Below are positions 16,331-23,986 of a stretch of DNA of 43,337 nt, in pieces (position 1 is the stretch's first letter; each line of letters begins with the position of its first letter). The notes under the pieces are model-generated. The model was not told where the DNA came from and did not search any database. It was given only the letters and a program-made list of their open reading frames with translations. A program made the position numbers and the translations under genes. The DNA is taken from NCBI GenBank assembly GCA_021797825.1, contig JAJZZA010000025.1, forward strand, positions 1 through 43,337, given 5' to 3'. The stretch comes from Bacillota bacterium. GTDB taxonomy: Bacteria; Bacillota; Sulfobacillia; Sulfobacillales; Sulfobacillaceae.

Positions 16331-17091
16331 GAACGGCGTCAGGTGTGAAATATTATGTCGCGGGGGCTGGCGGGACGGCCATTCTGTGTCATCCGAGTCT
16401 GGGCTTGGGCCGGTTCCTGTTTCATCGGCTGGGGCCGCTGCTGGCTGGTGAGCACACGGTGGTGACTTGGGATCCGCGAGGTGTGGGCGACCAGGCGCGT
16501 CGTGAGGCGAATCTGGACGGATGGGTCAACGACACCCTCGAGATCGCCCGGGCAGTCGGCAAACCGGCCTGCCTGCTGGGAGTTTCGCTGGGCAGTTGGG
16601 TGGTGGCGCGGGCTGCGGTGAAAGAACCCGAGTGGGTCGCAGGACTGATTTTGCAGGGTACGACCCTGGGGTTTCGCGAGGGAGCCAGTGAGGTCGATAA
16701 ACGAAAGCGTCAACTTGCGGAACAGGGCATGGAGGTTTTTGCCCGCCAGTACGCCGACACCACCCTGATCGGCGATAACGACGTCCTGCGAAACAATTTG
16801 GCCTGGGAACTGTCGCAGGTGGAACCCAACCGCTATGTGGAGGCCATGGCCGAAATTTATACGGTTTCAAATCGCGAGGTATTTTCGCAACTCAAGGTGC
16901 GCACGCTGGTGATGGCGGGCAGCATGGACCGGAGGACGTCGCCCGCCGAGGCCGATAAGGCCGCGGCCGCGATTCCCGGAGCCCGGGTGGCGATTGTGCC
17001 GCGTGCCGGGCATTTGGCGGCACTGGACCAACCCAACGCCGTGGCCGAAATTGTGCGGCGGTTTTTGGGTGGTGCCACCACGTTCGAGTGA
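16327..17091 (+). CDS. alpha/beta hydrolase
   Basis: A 254-residue alpha/beta-hydrolase-fold protein. The nucleophile elbow is GVSLGSW (Ser at about 91). An acid lies in LVMAGSMDRRTSP, and the catalytic His is in PRAGHLAALDQP near the C terminus. It starts at ATGA, overlapping the acyl-CoA synthetase stop codon, so it is coupled to that gene. Possible substrates include an ester, lactone or CoA thioester from the pathway of the Mo hydroxylase; nothing in the sequence fixes which. It is the last gene of the cluster, and a GC-rich hairpin follows. Confidence 0.85.
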   Translation: MRTASGVKYYVAGAGGTAILCHPSLGLGRFLFHRLGPLLAGEHTVVTWDPRGVGDQARREANLDGWVNDTLEIARAVGKPACLLGVSLGSWVVARAAVKEPEWVAGLILQGTTLGFREGASEVDKRKRQLAEQGMEVFARQYADTTLIGDNDVLRNNLAWELSQVEPNRYVEAMAEIYTVSNREVFSQLKVRTLVMAGSMDRRTSPAEADKAAAAIPGARVAIVPRAGHLAALDQPNAVAEIVRRFLGGATTFE

Positions 17092-17164
17092 TGGGCAACC
17101 CGGCGGGCGGGTGGAGCGCCGCCGAGCCGTCAGACCGGCGCCATAGTACCCGAGCAACCGCTCT

Positions 17165-17188
17165 CGGGGCCGCGGGTCGGCGGCCCCG
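17165..17188. other. GC-rich hairpin after the cox cluster
   Basis: A perfect 9-bp stem (CGGGGCCGC and GCGGCCCCG) with a GGGTCG loop lies in the 233-bp gap between the hydrolase and the histidine kinase. It has no U-tract, so it may be a weak or factor-dependent terminator, or simply part of a GC-rich spacer. Confidence 0.35.
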
Positions 17189-17324
17189 CTGGCCGCGAGG
17201 CGTTGGCGGATGGGCACCCGCGCCGCACCGGGCGTCGATTTCATCGGAGCGTGTCTAGGAAACCGGGCATATCGGGAGTACAATAGAATGCGGCGGGTGA
17301 CGGTAAGACGGGAGGGCACGCCCT

Positions 17325-18233
17325 GTGAATTATCAGGATGATCGTGCGCGATACCGCCGGTTAAAATTGTTGACCATTGCCGGCCCGACTTTGTTTGTGG
17401 CGGCTGGCGAAACGGTGCGCCAATATCTTTTGCAGGCCTGGCTGGCGCCGACAATCTTAACGTTGTTAGTCGTAGCCGTCACGCTTGTGGGCTCGGTGCT
17501 GTTTTCGTGGTATGTGTTTCGGGTGCTCGAACAGATCGAGACAGAACGGCGCGCGTACAAGGACGCCATGCTTTCGTTGCAGGAGCGGGAACGGATCGCG
17601 CGGGAAATGCATGACGGAGTAGCCCAAAATCTCGCGGTCCTGAATCTTCAGGTCCACAAGTTGACGGACGACGTGCAGACCGACCGCAAAGAGGCTGCCT
17701 TGAAGGAATTGGAACAGATTCGCGAGGTTGTGCAGGACAGCTTCTTTGATGTTCGGCAATCGTTGTTTGACTTAAAGGCGACGCGTCGATTGCAAGAGGG
17801 ATTTTGGCCGGCAGTGGAAAAACAGTTGCATGAATTTGAAAAACACACTGCGGTGACGGTCAATTTCCATCCTTTAGAACCTGCCGAAGACGTCTTCAAT
17901 GAGTTGACGTCGGTGCAGGTGCTTCGCATTGTGCAAGAATCGCTGACCAACATTCGTAAGCACGCCGGGGCCCACTCGGTGACGGTGGCCTGCGAACGCC
18001 AGGGGTCGCAGGTTCAATTTGTCATCATGGATGACGGGCGGGGGTTTCAATGCGATAAGGTCGACCGTTCTCTGCATTTTGGTCTCAGCGTGATGCGGGA
18101 GCGGGCGGAGTCTATTGGCGGCACGGCGGAGATTGTCTCGCAGCCGGGAGAAGGGACTAAGGTGACAATCATGTTGCCGGTTTTGGGACGGAGGGGGGAA
18201 CATGGAAAAAGCAAAGCTCATGTTGGTGGATGA
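17325..18233 (+). CDS. NarL-family sensor histidine kinase (DegS/NarX type)
   Basis: A 302-residue kinase with two membrane segments (about residues 15-33 and 40-64) and almost no extracytoplasmic loop. A coiled region and the HisKA_3 motif RIAREMHDGVAQN with phospho-acceptor His96 follow, then an HATPase domain with NIRKHAG (N box) and DDGRGF. With no input domain outside the membrane, it probably senses a membrane or cytoplasmic signal. The start is a GTG at 17325 after GGGAGGG. It overlaps the response regulator gene by 32 nt. Confidence 0.88.
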   Translation: MNYQDDRARYRRLKLLTIAGPTLFVAAGETVRQYLLQAWLAPTILTLLVVAVTLVGSVLFSWYVFRVLEQIETERRAYKDAMLSLQERERIAREMHDGVAQNLAVLNLQVHKLTDDVQTDRKEAALKELEQIREVVQDSFFDVRQSLFDLKATRRLQEGFWPAVEKQLHEFEKHTAVTVNFHPLEPAEDVFNELTSVQVLRIVQESLTNIRKHAGAHSVTVACERQGSQVQFVIMDDGRGFQCDKVDRSLHFGLSVMRERAESIGGTAEIVSQPGEGTKVTIMLPVLGRRGEHGKSKAHVGG

Positions 18234-18846
18234 CCATGCGCTGTTTCGCTCGGGCATCTCGTCCTTGTTGTCTGGACAGCCTGACATTGATGTGGTGGCC
18301 GAAGCCGAGACGGGACGGCAAGCGGTGCGAATGGCCGAAGAGGTGATGCCCGATCTGATTTTGATGGACATTAACATGCCCGATGGCGACGGTCTGCAAG
18401 CGACCCAGGCTATTAAAGAACGCATTCCATACGTCAAGATTGTGATGCTGACCGCCAGCGATGATGACGACCTGTTGTTCGAGGCCATCAAAGCGGGAGC
18501 GCAAGGCTACTTAATTAAGCACTTGGATCCCGCGTCGTTTTTGGAAGAGGTGCGGCGCCAACTCAATGGCGAAGCGGCCATTTCAGGCGATGTGGCGCTT
18601 AAGATTATTCGGGCCTTTTCGCATCAGCAGGCGGAACCGCCGCAAGGCACGCTGACCAGTCGCGAGTACGAAGTCTTGTCGCTGGTGGGACAGGGGTCTT
18701 CGAATCGTGAGATTGCCTCCAAATTGACGATTTCGGAGAACACGGTAAAGAATCACTTGCGGAACATCTTGCAGAAGCTGCATTTTGAGAACAGGGTGCA
18801 AGCGGCGGCCTATGCGATCCGTCATGGCTTGGTGGATCGTCACTGA
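18202..18846 (+). CDS. NarL/LuxR-family response regulator
   Basis: A 214-residue regulator. The receiver domain has phospho-acceptor Asp56 (LMDINMPDGDG), the switch Thr in MLTASDDDD and the conserved Lys in GYLIKHLDP. The C-terminal LuxR helix-turn-helix reads LTSREYEVLSLVGQGSSNREIASKL at about residues 149-173, then NTVKNHLRNILQKL. It is the partner of the overlapping kinase. The targets are not shown by sequence; the cox cluster upstream and tatC downstream are the nearest candidates. Confidence 0.92.
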   Translation: MEKAKLMLVDDHALFRSGISSLLSGQPDIDVVAEAETGRQAVRMAEEVMPDLILMDINMPDGDGLQATQAIKERIPYVKIVMLTASDDDDLLFEAIKAGAQGYLIKHLDPASFLEEVRRQLNGEAAISGDVALKIIRAFSHQQAEPPQGTLTSREYEVLSLVGQGSSNREIASKLTISENTVKNHLRNILQKLHFENRVQAAAYAIRHGLVDRH

Positions 18847-18863
18847 ACGCGCCAGGGGGGACC

Positions 18864-19703
18864 ATGCACGATCGCGAGATGAGCCTGACGGATCACTTGA
18901 CAGAATTGCGCAAGCGGCTCATGACGGTGTTGGTGACGGTTGCGGTCCTGTTTTTGGGTGGATTTTTTGTAACCAAACCGGTTGTTCATTGGCTGATTCT
19001 CCGGGCCCACGTCAAGCGCATTATTGTCACGGGCGTTCCGGAAGCGTTTTTCGCATTACTCAAGGTTGACTTGGTCATGTCGTTGGTGCTGGCCTCGCCG
19101 ATAATCTTGTACCAGGCGGCGGCTTTCATCCTGCCGGGTCTGACCGAAGTGGAGCGTAAAGTGGTGGCGGCGGTGCTAGGCCCGGGACTGCTCCTGTTTT
19201 TAAGCGGGATGGCGGCCGGGTTTTTCCTGTTTGTGCCCGTCGTGCTGCATGTGATGCTGACATTCGTCGGGGGTGGCATCGAAGAATATTGGTCGATCGG
19301 CAACTACCTGTCGTTTGTGGTCAATTTGACGGTGCCGTTCGGTTTTGTGGCGGAATTGCCGTTGGTGGCGGGCGTACTGGCCCGCCAGGGCGTGGTGAGC
19401 CCCAAGCTGTTCCGGCGTTATCGCCGCTATGCGATTTTGATCGCGTTTTTGATCTCCGCCATTTTGGCGCCGCCCGATGCGCTATCGATGATTGTCATGG
19501 CGATGCCGCTCTATCTGGTGTATGAGGTGTCCGGGTTGGTCACACGGCTCTTGTACCGGCCGCCGGACTTCGCCGGGGCGCAACCCGACGTCGACGAGGC
19601 GGCCTCCGCCAATCCTTTTGCCGCGCCGAGCCCCTCTCTTCCCGCCGAGGAGGAAGTGCCCCCGATCCTGTTTGACGGGCCCTGGGATGACGACGCCCGG
19701 TGA
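18864..19703 (+). CDS. tatC: twin-arginine translocase subunit TatC
   Basis: A 279-residue membrane protein with six predicted transmembrane helices. It opens with the conserved cytoplasmic motif LTDHLTELRKRL, and later has ILAPPDALSMIVMAMPLYLVYE, both typical of TatC. TatC recognises twin-arginine signal peptides on folded proteins. The C-terminal tail (about 45 residues, Pro/Asp/Glu-rich) is longer than usual. No tatA gene is visible next to it. It starts 17 nt after the response regulator and may be cotranscribed with it. Confidence 0.93.
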   Translation: MHDREMSLTDHLTELRKRLMTVLVTVAVLFLGGFFVTKPVVHWLILRAHVKRIIVTGVPEAFFALLKVDLVMSLVLASPIILYQAAAFILPGLTEVERKVVAAVLGPGLLLFLSGMAAGFFLFVPVVLHVMLTFVGGGIEEYWSIGNYLSFVVNLTVPFGFVAELPLVAGVLARQGVVSPKLFRRYRRYAILIAFLISAILAPPDALSMIVMAMPLYLVYEVSGLVTRLLYRPPDFAGAQPDVDEAASANPFAAPSPSLPAEEEVPPILFDGPWDDDAR

Positions 19704-19960
19704 AGACGCGTCCTTCGCCTCCGCAAAACAATTTCCTCCCAACCTTTTCGCCCCGGGGCGAACTCGCGGTTTCGCATCGGGCCGGGGCGGGCGCCGCTTT
19801 GCAGAAGGATCCGCATGACCGCCGCCGCGGGTCTTGGCACCGTAAGCTGGCTGGCGACCGGTTCGGCTCACCCGCGGCCGGTGGCGTGATGCCGGCTTGA
19901 GTCGGCCGACCGCAACGGGTACTGTGGCTGACGAGTGGTAGGGATGGCCGCGGCCCAAAA
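19704..19960. other. gene-free gap after tatC
   Basis: This stretch holds no convincing coding frame. It contains a perfect 16-bp palindrome (TTCGCCCC/GGGGCGAA, 19747-19762) 44 bases after the tatC stop, without a U-tract. It could form a cruciform or a weak transcription stop. The promoter region of the next gene begins at about 19961. Confidence 0.45.
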
Positions 19961-19979
19961 TATTTGCAATTGGCAAATA
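19961..19979. promoter_or_regulatory. inverted repeat overlapping the FadF-like promoter
   Basis: Arms TATTTGC and GCAAATA are separated by five bases (AATTG). The right arm overlaps the -35 hexamer of the promoter at 19970-19998, so a bound protein would block RNA polymerase. The regulator is not identifiable from the half-site. Confidence 0.5.
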
Positions 19980-19998
19980 AGAAGTTGCCGTTTACACT
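19970..19998 (+). promoter_or_regulatory. promoter of the HdrD-like oxidoreductase gene
   Basis: TTGGCA (-35, 5 of 6 consensus bases) and TACACT (-10, 4 of 6) are spaced by exactly 17 bases, about 60 nt before the GTG start at 20059. AT content rises sharply here compared with the neighbouring DNA. Confidence 0.55.
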
Positions 19999-20058
19999 GA
20001 ACATGAAACTGCGGGTGCCAAGCCCGCGGTCAAGTGGTGGCGGGGAGGCGAGTCATTC

Positions 20059-22053
20059 GTGGGACTGAACCATGTGCTGTTCATCCTGGTCGTTACCTTG
20101 GCTCTGTTGTGGTTCGGATTGCTGGTGCAGGACAAACTGCGACTGGTCGCGCTGGGCCAACCGGCCGACCGGAGTTCGCAACCGATGGCCCGCTGGCGCA
20201 GCGTGTTGGTGTATGTGTTTGGCCAAAAACGGCTGTTCAAAGACCGCTATTCGGGCCCGATGCACTTCGTGATCTTTTGGGGCTTCATTTTCCTGTCGAT
20301 CGGAACCGTCATCTTTCTCATTCGGGGGATTGTTCCGGCAGTGGGCGCGCTGTCCGGTCCGCTGGCGGTGGCCGTCAACAGTTTGACCGACGTGATGGCG
20401 GTCGCTGTGGTCATCGCCCTGGCGATGGCGGGGTATAAACGGTACGTGATGCGGCCCAAACGGCTGGTGCGCAACATCGATGCGGCGGCGGTGCTGGGTC
20501 TGATCTTTGTGGTGGTTGTCTCGGATTTGGCCATAGAAGCGTTCACCATCGCCCTGCATCCTCATGCGCCGTACGCCCCTTTGGGAACCCCGTTGGGGGG
20601 GTGGCTCCGGTCCTATGGCGTGCAACTGGATCGCGGGGGGCTGTTGGTGGCGGATTGGGTGAAACTGGTGACCCTTATGGGCTTTCTGGTCTATTTGCCC
20701 TATTCCAAGCATTTTCACTTGGCGGTCGCGCCCTTTAACATCTACCACCGCAACTTGGAACCCTTAGGCAAACTGCCCAGCCTGAACCTGGAAGACGAGA
20801 ATGCGGAGAGTTTCGGGGTAGGGCAGGTCACCGATTTAACCTGGGCAGATTTACTGGACGCCTATGCCTGCGTGCAGTGCGGTCGGTGCACGGAACAGTG
20901 TCCCGCCAACGCTACCGGCAAAACCCTCTCCCCCAAGCAGATCATGGTGGATTTGCGCCACCACCTCGAGCGGGTCGGCCCCATCTTGTTAACGCCACCC
21001 GCACAACGCAGCGCATCCGACGCCGCCTTGCTCGAAACGCCGCTGGCGGGAGGCGTCACTAGTTCCGCCGATTTGTGGTCCTGTACGACATGCGGGGCCT
21101 GTGTCGAGGCGTGTCCGGTATTTGACGAGCATGTCGTAAAGATTGTCGGTATGCGGCGGCATTTGGTGCTGACCCAGGGCGATATTCCGCCGGAAGCGCA
21201 ATCGTTTTTCCGTAACGTGGAGAATGCCGGCAATCCCTGGGGATTAGGCGCCGAGAAGCGCCAGGAATTTGCCGACCAGATGGGGATCAAAGATTTGTCC
21301 CGGGGCGACACCGCCGCGGTGGTGTATTGGATGGGGTGCGCGGCCACCTATGACGACCGCGCCCGCAAGGTTGCCGAGGCGACCGTGCGGCTCTTGAAGG
21401 AAGCCGGGGTCGATGTCGGGGTGCTCGGAGCCCTGGAGACGTGCAACGGCGAAGCGTCGCGTCGGATGGGCAATGAATATTTGTTCCAGGCCATGGCGCG
21501 GCAAAACGTTGACAATTTGAATGAGCTGGGCGTCAAGACCATCTTGACCACCTGTCCCCACTGTTTTAACACCCTAAAAAACGAGTACGGCGAGTTTGGC
21601 GGGTCGTATGAGGTCATGCACCATGCCGAGTTTTTAGCGCAACTGGTGCGCGAGCAGCGCCTTTCCCCCCAAAACGGGTTGCCGATGACGGTGACCTACC
21701 ACGATTCCTGTTATCTTGGTCGCTATAACGACATGTTCGATCCGCCTCGCGACGTGCTGGCCGCTGTGCCGGGAGTGGAACTGGTGGAGATGGAGCAGAA
21801 CCGGGAACGCAGTTTTTGTTGCGGGGCCGGGGGAGGCCGCATGTGGATGGAAGAACGCGAGGGCACCAAGATTAATCGGACCCGCACCGAACAGGCCTTA
21901 GCGACCGGGGCCGCGACCATTGCCACCGCCTGTCCGTTTTGCCTGACCATGATGCGCGACGGCGTGCAAGCCGCCGGCTCCGAGAAGACCGTCGAGGTTC
22001 GCGACTTTTCGGAGATTCTGGCCGATTTTATACTGCCGGTGATTGGGCGATAA
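20059..22053 (+). CDS. fadF: membrane-bound HdrD-like Fe-S oxidoreductase (FadF type)
   Basis: A 664-residue fusion. The N-terminal ~230 residues carry about five membrane helices like NarI/HdrE. Two [4Fe-4S] motifs follow (CVQCGRCTEQCP and CTTCGACVEACP). Two CCG domains of the HdrD type complete the protein (TTCPHCF..., HDSCYLGRYND, SFCCGAGGGRMW, ACPFCLTMM). Such proteins, exemplified by Bacillus FadF/YwjF, are thought to pass electrons from electron-transfer flavoprotein to menaquinone. The ETF genes lie 15 kb downstream on the same strand. The start GTG at 20059 follows GGGGAGGCGAG. It is monocistronic, with its own promoter. Confidence 0.85.
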   Translation: MGLNHVLFILVVTLALLWFGLLVQDKLRLVALGQPADRSSQPMARWRSVLVYVFGQKRLFKDRYSGPMHFVIFWGFIFLSIGTVIFLIRGIVPAVGALSGPLAVAVNSLTDVMAVAVVIALAMAGYKRYVMRPKRLVRNIDAAAVLGLIFVVVVSDLAIEAFTIALHPHAPYAPLGTPLGGWLRSYGVQLDRGGLLVADWVKLVTLMGFLVYLPYSKHFHLAVAPFNIYHRNLEPLGKLPSLNLEDENAESFGVGQVTDLTWADLLDAYACVQCGRCTEQCPANATGKTLSPKQIMVDLRHHLERVGPILLTPPAQRSASDAALLETPLAGGVTSSADLWSCTTCGACVEACPVFDEHVVKIVGMRRHLVLTQGDIPPEAQSFFRNVENAGNPWGLGAEKRQEFADQMGIKDLSRGDTAAVVYWMGCAATYDDRARKVAEATVRLLKEAGVDVGVLGALETCNGEASRRMGNEYLFQAMARQNVDNLNELGVKTILTTCPHCFNTLKNEYGEFGGSYEVMHHAEFLAQLVREQRLSPQNGLPMTVTYHDSCYLGRYNDMFDPPRDVLAAVPGVELVEMEQNRERSFCCGAGGGRMWMEEREGTKINRTRTEQALATGAATIATACPFCLTMMRDGVQAAGSEKTVEVRDFSEILADFILPVIGR

Positions 22054-22156
22054 TCACCACCATGCGGTGGATCGGGTGAAACCGCGGTGAGCCCCTTCCC
22101 AACAGTGTGCCGGCGCTCCCCGTGCGCTCTCACGCTGGTTGGTGCGCGCCTACCCC

Positions 22157-22185
22157 TTGCATAAAGATTCAACATCGTTTAGGAT
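22157..22185 (+). promoter_or_regulatory. promoter upstream of the GNAT gene
   Basis: TTGCAT (-35) and TAGGAT (-10) are 17 bases apart, 31 bases before the chosen GTG start. Both match 4 of 6 or better in an AT-rich patch that interrupts GC-rich DNA. Confidence 0.5.
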
Positions 22186-22215
22186 TTATTCATATTTGCC
22201 CAAGGAGCGGTGATC

Positions 22216-22707
22216 GTGCAGGTTCGTTTGGCAACCCTGGTTGATTTGGATGACGTGGCGGAGTTAATTGCCGCATATGCGGAAGAAGGTTCCCTCTTGC
22301 CGCGCAGTCGTGAGTCCCTGCGTCAGTCGCTGGGAGTCCTGGCGGTGGCGGTCGATGGGTCGCAGGTGGTGGGGGCGGTGGCGCTCCATCAACTGGAACC
22401 GGCGGTCGGAGAGGTGCGGTCGCTGGCCGTGCGGACGGGGCAGCGCGGTCGCGGTCTCGGTCAGGCCCTGGTCAACTTCGCGGTCGAGATGGCTATCGTG
22501 CGGGGACTGGCCAAGGTCATCTGCTTTACCCGTCAGGTGGGTTTTTTCGAGCGTTGCGGATTTCAAGTGGTGGCTCGCGAAACCGTACCCGGAAAATATT
22601 TTATTGATTGTATCAGTTGTCCGAAATTGACGCGCTGCGATGAAACGGCGATGGAGCGGGTATTGACCTATGAATCCGTAATAGGGTATGCAGAATCGAC
22701 GGGTTGA
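22216..22707 (+). CDS. GNAT N-acetyltransferase (ArgA/YacL-like)
   Basis: A 163-residue single-domain GNAT acetyltransferase. The acetyl-CoA pyrophosphate loop reads RTGQRGRGLGQALV at about residues 76-89, after the beta-4 strand VRSLAV. The C-terminal FFERCGFQVV is typical of N-acetylglutamate-synthase-like GNATs. Three cysteines close together (DCISCPKLTRCDE) near the C terminus are unusual and could bind metal. The GTG at 22216 lies 8 nt after AAGGAG; a GTG two codons upstream is too close to it. No argR or arg genes are adjacent, so a role in arginine synthesis is only a guess. Confidence 0.75.
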   Translation: MQVRLATLVDLDDVAELIAAYAEEGSLLPRSRESLRQSLGVLAVAVDGSQVVGAVALHQLEPAVGEVRSLAVRTGQRGRGLGQALVNFAVEMAIVRGLAKVICFTRQVGFFERCGFQVVARETVPGKYFIDCISCPKLTRCDETAMERVLTYESVIGYAESTG

Positions 22708-23243
22708 GTCGCGGCCCATCTTAATGGTTGCGGAGCATCATGGCACCGCCAGGGGCCGCCAAGAACAGCGTCCCGACAAGAATACCAAAGGGGTTGGAGC
22801 CCTCGTCGGCCAACCGCGCCAGGTCCGGGAGGCCGGGGTGACGAAATCGCCCCGGTCTCGATCTGTTGGGGTCGGCGCCTGGCGCGCGGGTGAGCTGAAT
22901 CCCCCGGCGGGGCGGAGGACAGTCCAGCGGACGGGAGTTGGCCTGCGCCGGTCGGTCGGGGATCCCGCGGCTAATGCGCTGCCACTGCCCCGGTCATCGC
23001 CCAAGGCCCGTCCGCGCCTTAAGGATTGGTTGCCAGGGCAATCTGCCCGCTTTACGATCGCTCGGCGGCGTTTCCTCTTCGGCCCAGGGCGGGTCTGCGC
23101 CGGCTGGGGGAACGTGCGACGGGGTGCTCCGACCCCTCCCTGCGCTTAACCCGGCCAGCCTTTGGGGTGATGGCGGCGAGAAGGCAGACAGCCCGGATGA
23201 CGGGCAACCCCGGACCGGGACGCGTCGCATCGGGGCATCGCCG
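22708..23243. other. 536-bp stretch without a supported gene
   Basis: No frame has a ribosome site and protein-like content throughout. On the minus strand a frame open from about 23000 ends at 22724 with LARLADEGSNPFGILVGTLF and GGAMMLRNH, which has a membrane-like segment and may be the tail of a decayed gene, but no start or family could be found. The rest is GC-rich spacer leading into the promoter at 23244-23272. Confidence 0.4.
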
Positions 23244-23272
23244 TTGTTCCACCCTGAACCCTAAGGTATAAT
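23244..23272 (+). promoter_or_regulatory. promoter of the DUF881/TCA gene block
   Basis: A perfect TATAAT (23267-23272) lies 17 bases after TTGTTC (23244-23249). Transcription would begin near 23279, right at the GAGGTG Shine-Dalgarno, giving a leader of only about 12 nt before the ATG at 23291. Confidence 0.6.
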
Positions 23273-23290
23273 GACGCCGAGGTGTTCGTT

Positions 23291-23962
23291 ATGCGCATCG
23301 AGTCGGGCCGGATCGCCATGGGCTTTGCGGCTTTGTTGCTGGGGCTGATGGTGGCGGTGCAGTTTCGATTGCAGCAAGTGGTGCCGCCCCCGACCGACAA
23401 TGCCCAACTTCTTGCGCTCCTTAAGGCTTCCGATCTGAAGCGGCAGCAGCTGGCTCAGCAAGTGGCTCGGCTTAACCTGTCGTTGAACAAGAAACTTTCG
23501 CAGGCTGCAGCGGCCGAGAAGCTTTCCAAACAGCTCACCACAGCGGAAATGATGGCGGGGACGATTCCGGTCAAAGGTCCCGGCGTCGTGGTGGCCTGGA
23601 GTAATGGATCCGCCCCCGTGGCCTATCAGCTCACCGACATCAATTTGTTGCTTATGGTGAATGAACTGCGGGCGGCGGGTGCCGAGGCCATCGCCATCAA
23701 CGGCCAGAGAATCACCGCGCAAACCGAAATCCGATCGGCGGCCAATTATATTCTGATTAACGACACCCAAGAGTCTGCGCCCTTTACCATTTCTGCCATC
23801 GGACAGCCCTCCACCCTGACGGACGCGCTGATGCTGCCGGGAGGACTTTACGATGAATCTCAGCAAGAAGGTTTGTCGATGACGATATCCCGCCCCAGTC
23901 AGGTGGTCATCCCGGCGGCTCCGCCGCCCAGTCTGACCTATGTCACGGCGGCGGCTCCGTAA
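23291..23962 (+). CDS. DUF881 (YlxW/YlxX-like) membrane-anchored protein
   Basis: A 223-residue protein: an N-terminal membrane anchor (about residues 7-24), a Gln/Leu-rich coiled coil (about 35-85), and the DUF881 domain with GPGVVVAWSN, LLLMVNELRAAGAEAIAING and a tail of beta strands. Relatives in Bacillus (YlxW/YlxX) lie beside cell-division genes; their biochemical role is not well defined. Here the gene precedes the TCA genes. The ATG at 23291 is chosen because GAGGTG lies six bases upstream; a GTG at 23282 would place the site inside the gene. Confidence 0.8.
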   Translation: MRIESGRIAMGFAALLLGLMVAVQFRLQQVVPPPTDNAQLLALLKASDLKRQQLAQQVARLNLSLNKKLSQAAAAEKLSKQLTTAEMMAGTIPVKGPGVVVAWSNGSAPVAYQLTDINLLLMVNELRAAGAEAIAINGQRITAQTEIRSAANYILINDTQESAPFTISAIGQPSTLTDALMLPGGLYDESQQEGLSMTISRPSQVVIPAAPPPSLTYVTAAAP

Positions 23963-23986
23963 TCGACAGGAAAGGTGGTGAGGCCT

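Noticed and set aside
19700-19900. 66-codon frame after tatC
   Set aside because: It overlaps the tatC end, has no ribosome site, and its composition (Arg/Pro/Gly-rich) is that of spacer DNA.
22724-23000. Minus-strand frame ending with LARLADEGSNPFGILVGTLF
   Set aside because: No start codon with a ribosome site and the upstream part is low-complexity; it could be a decayed gene tail but cannot be supported as a gene.
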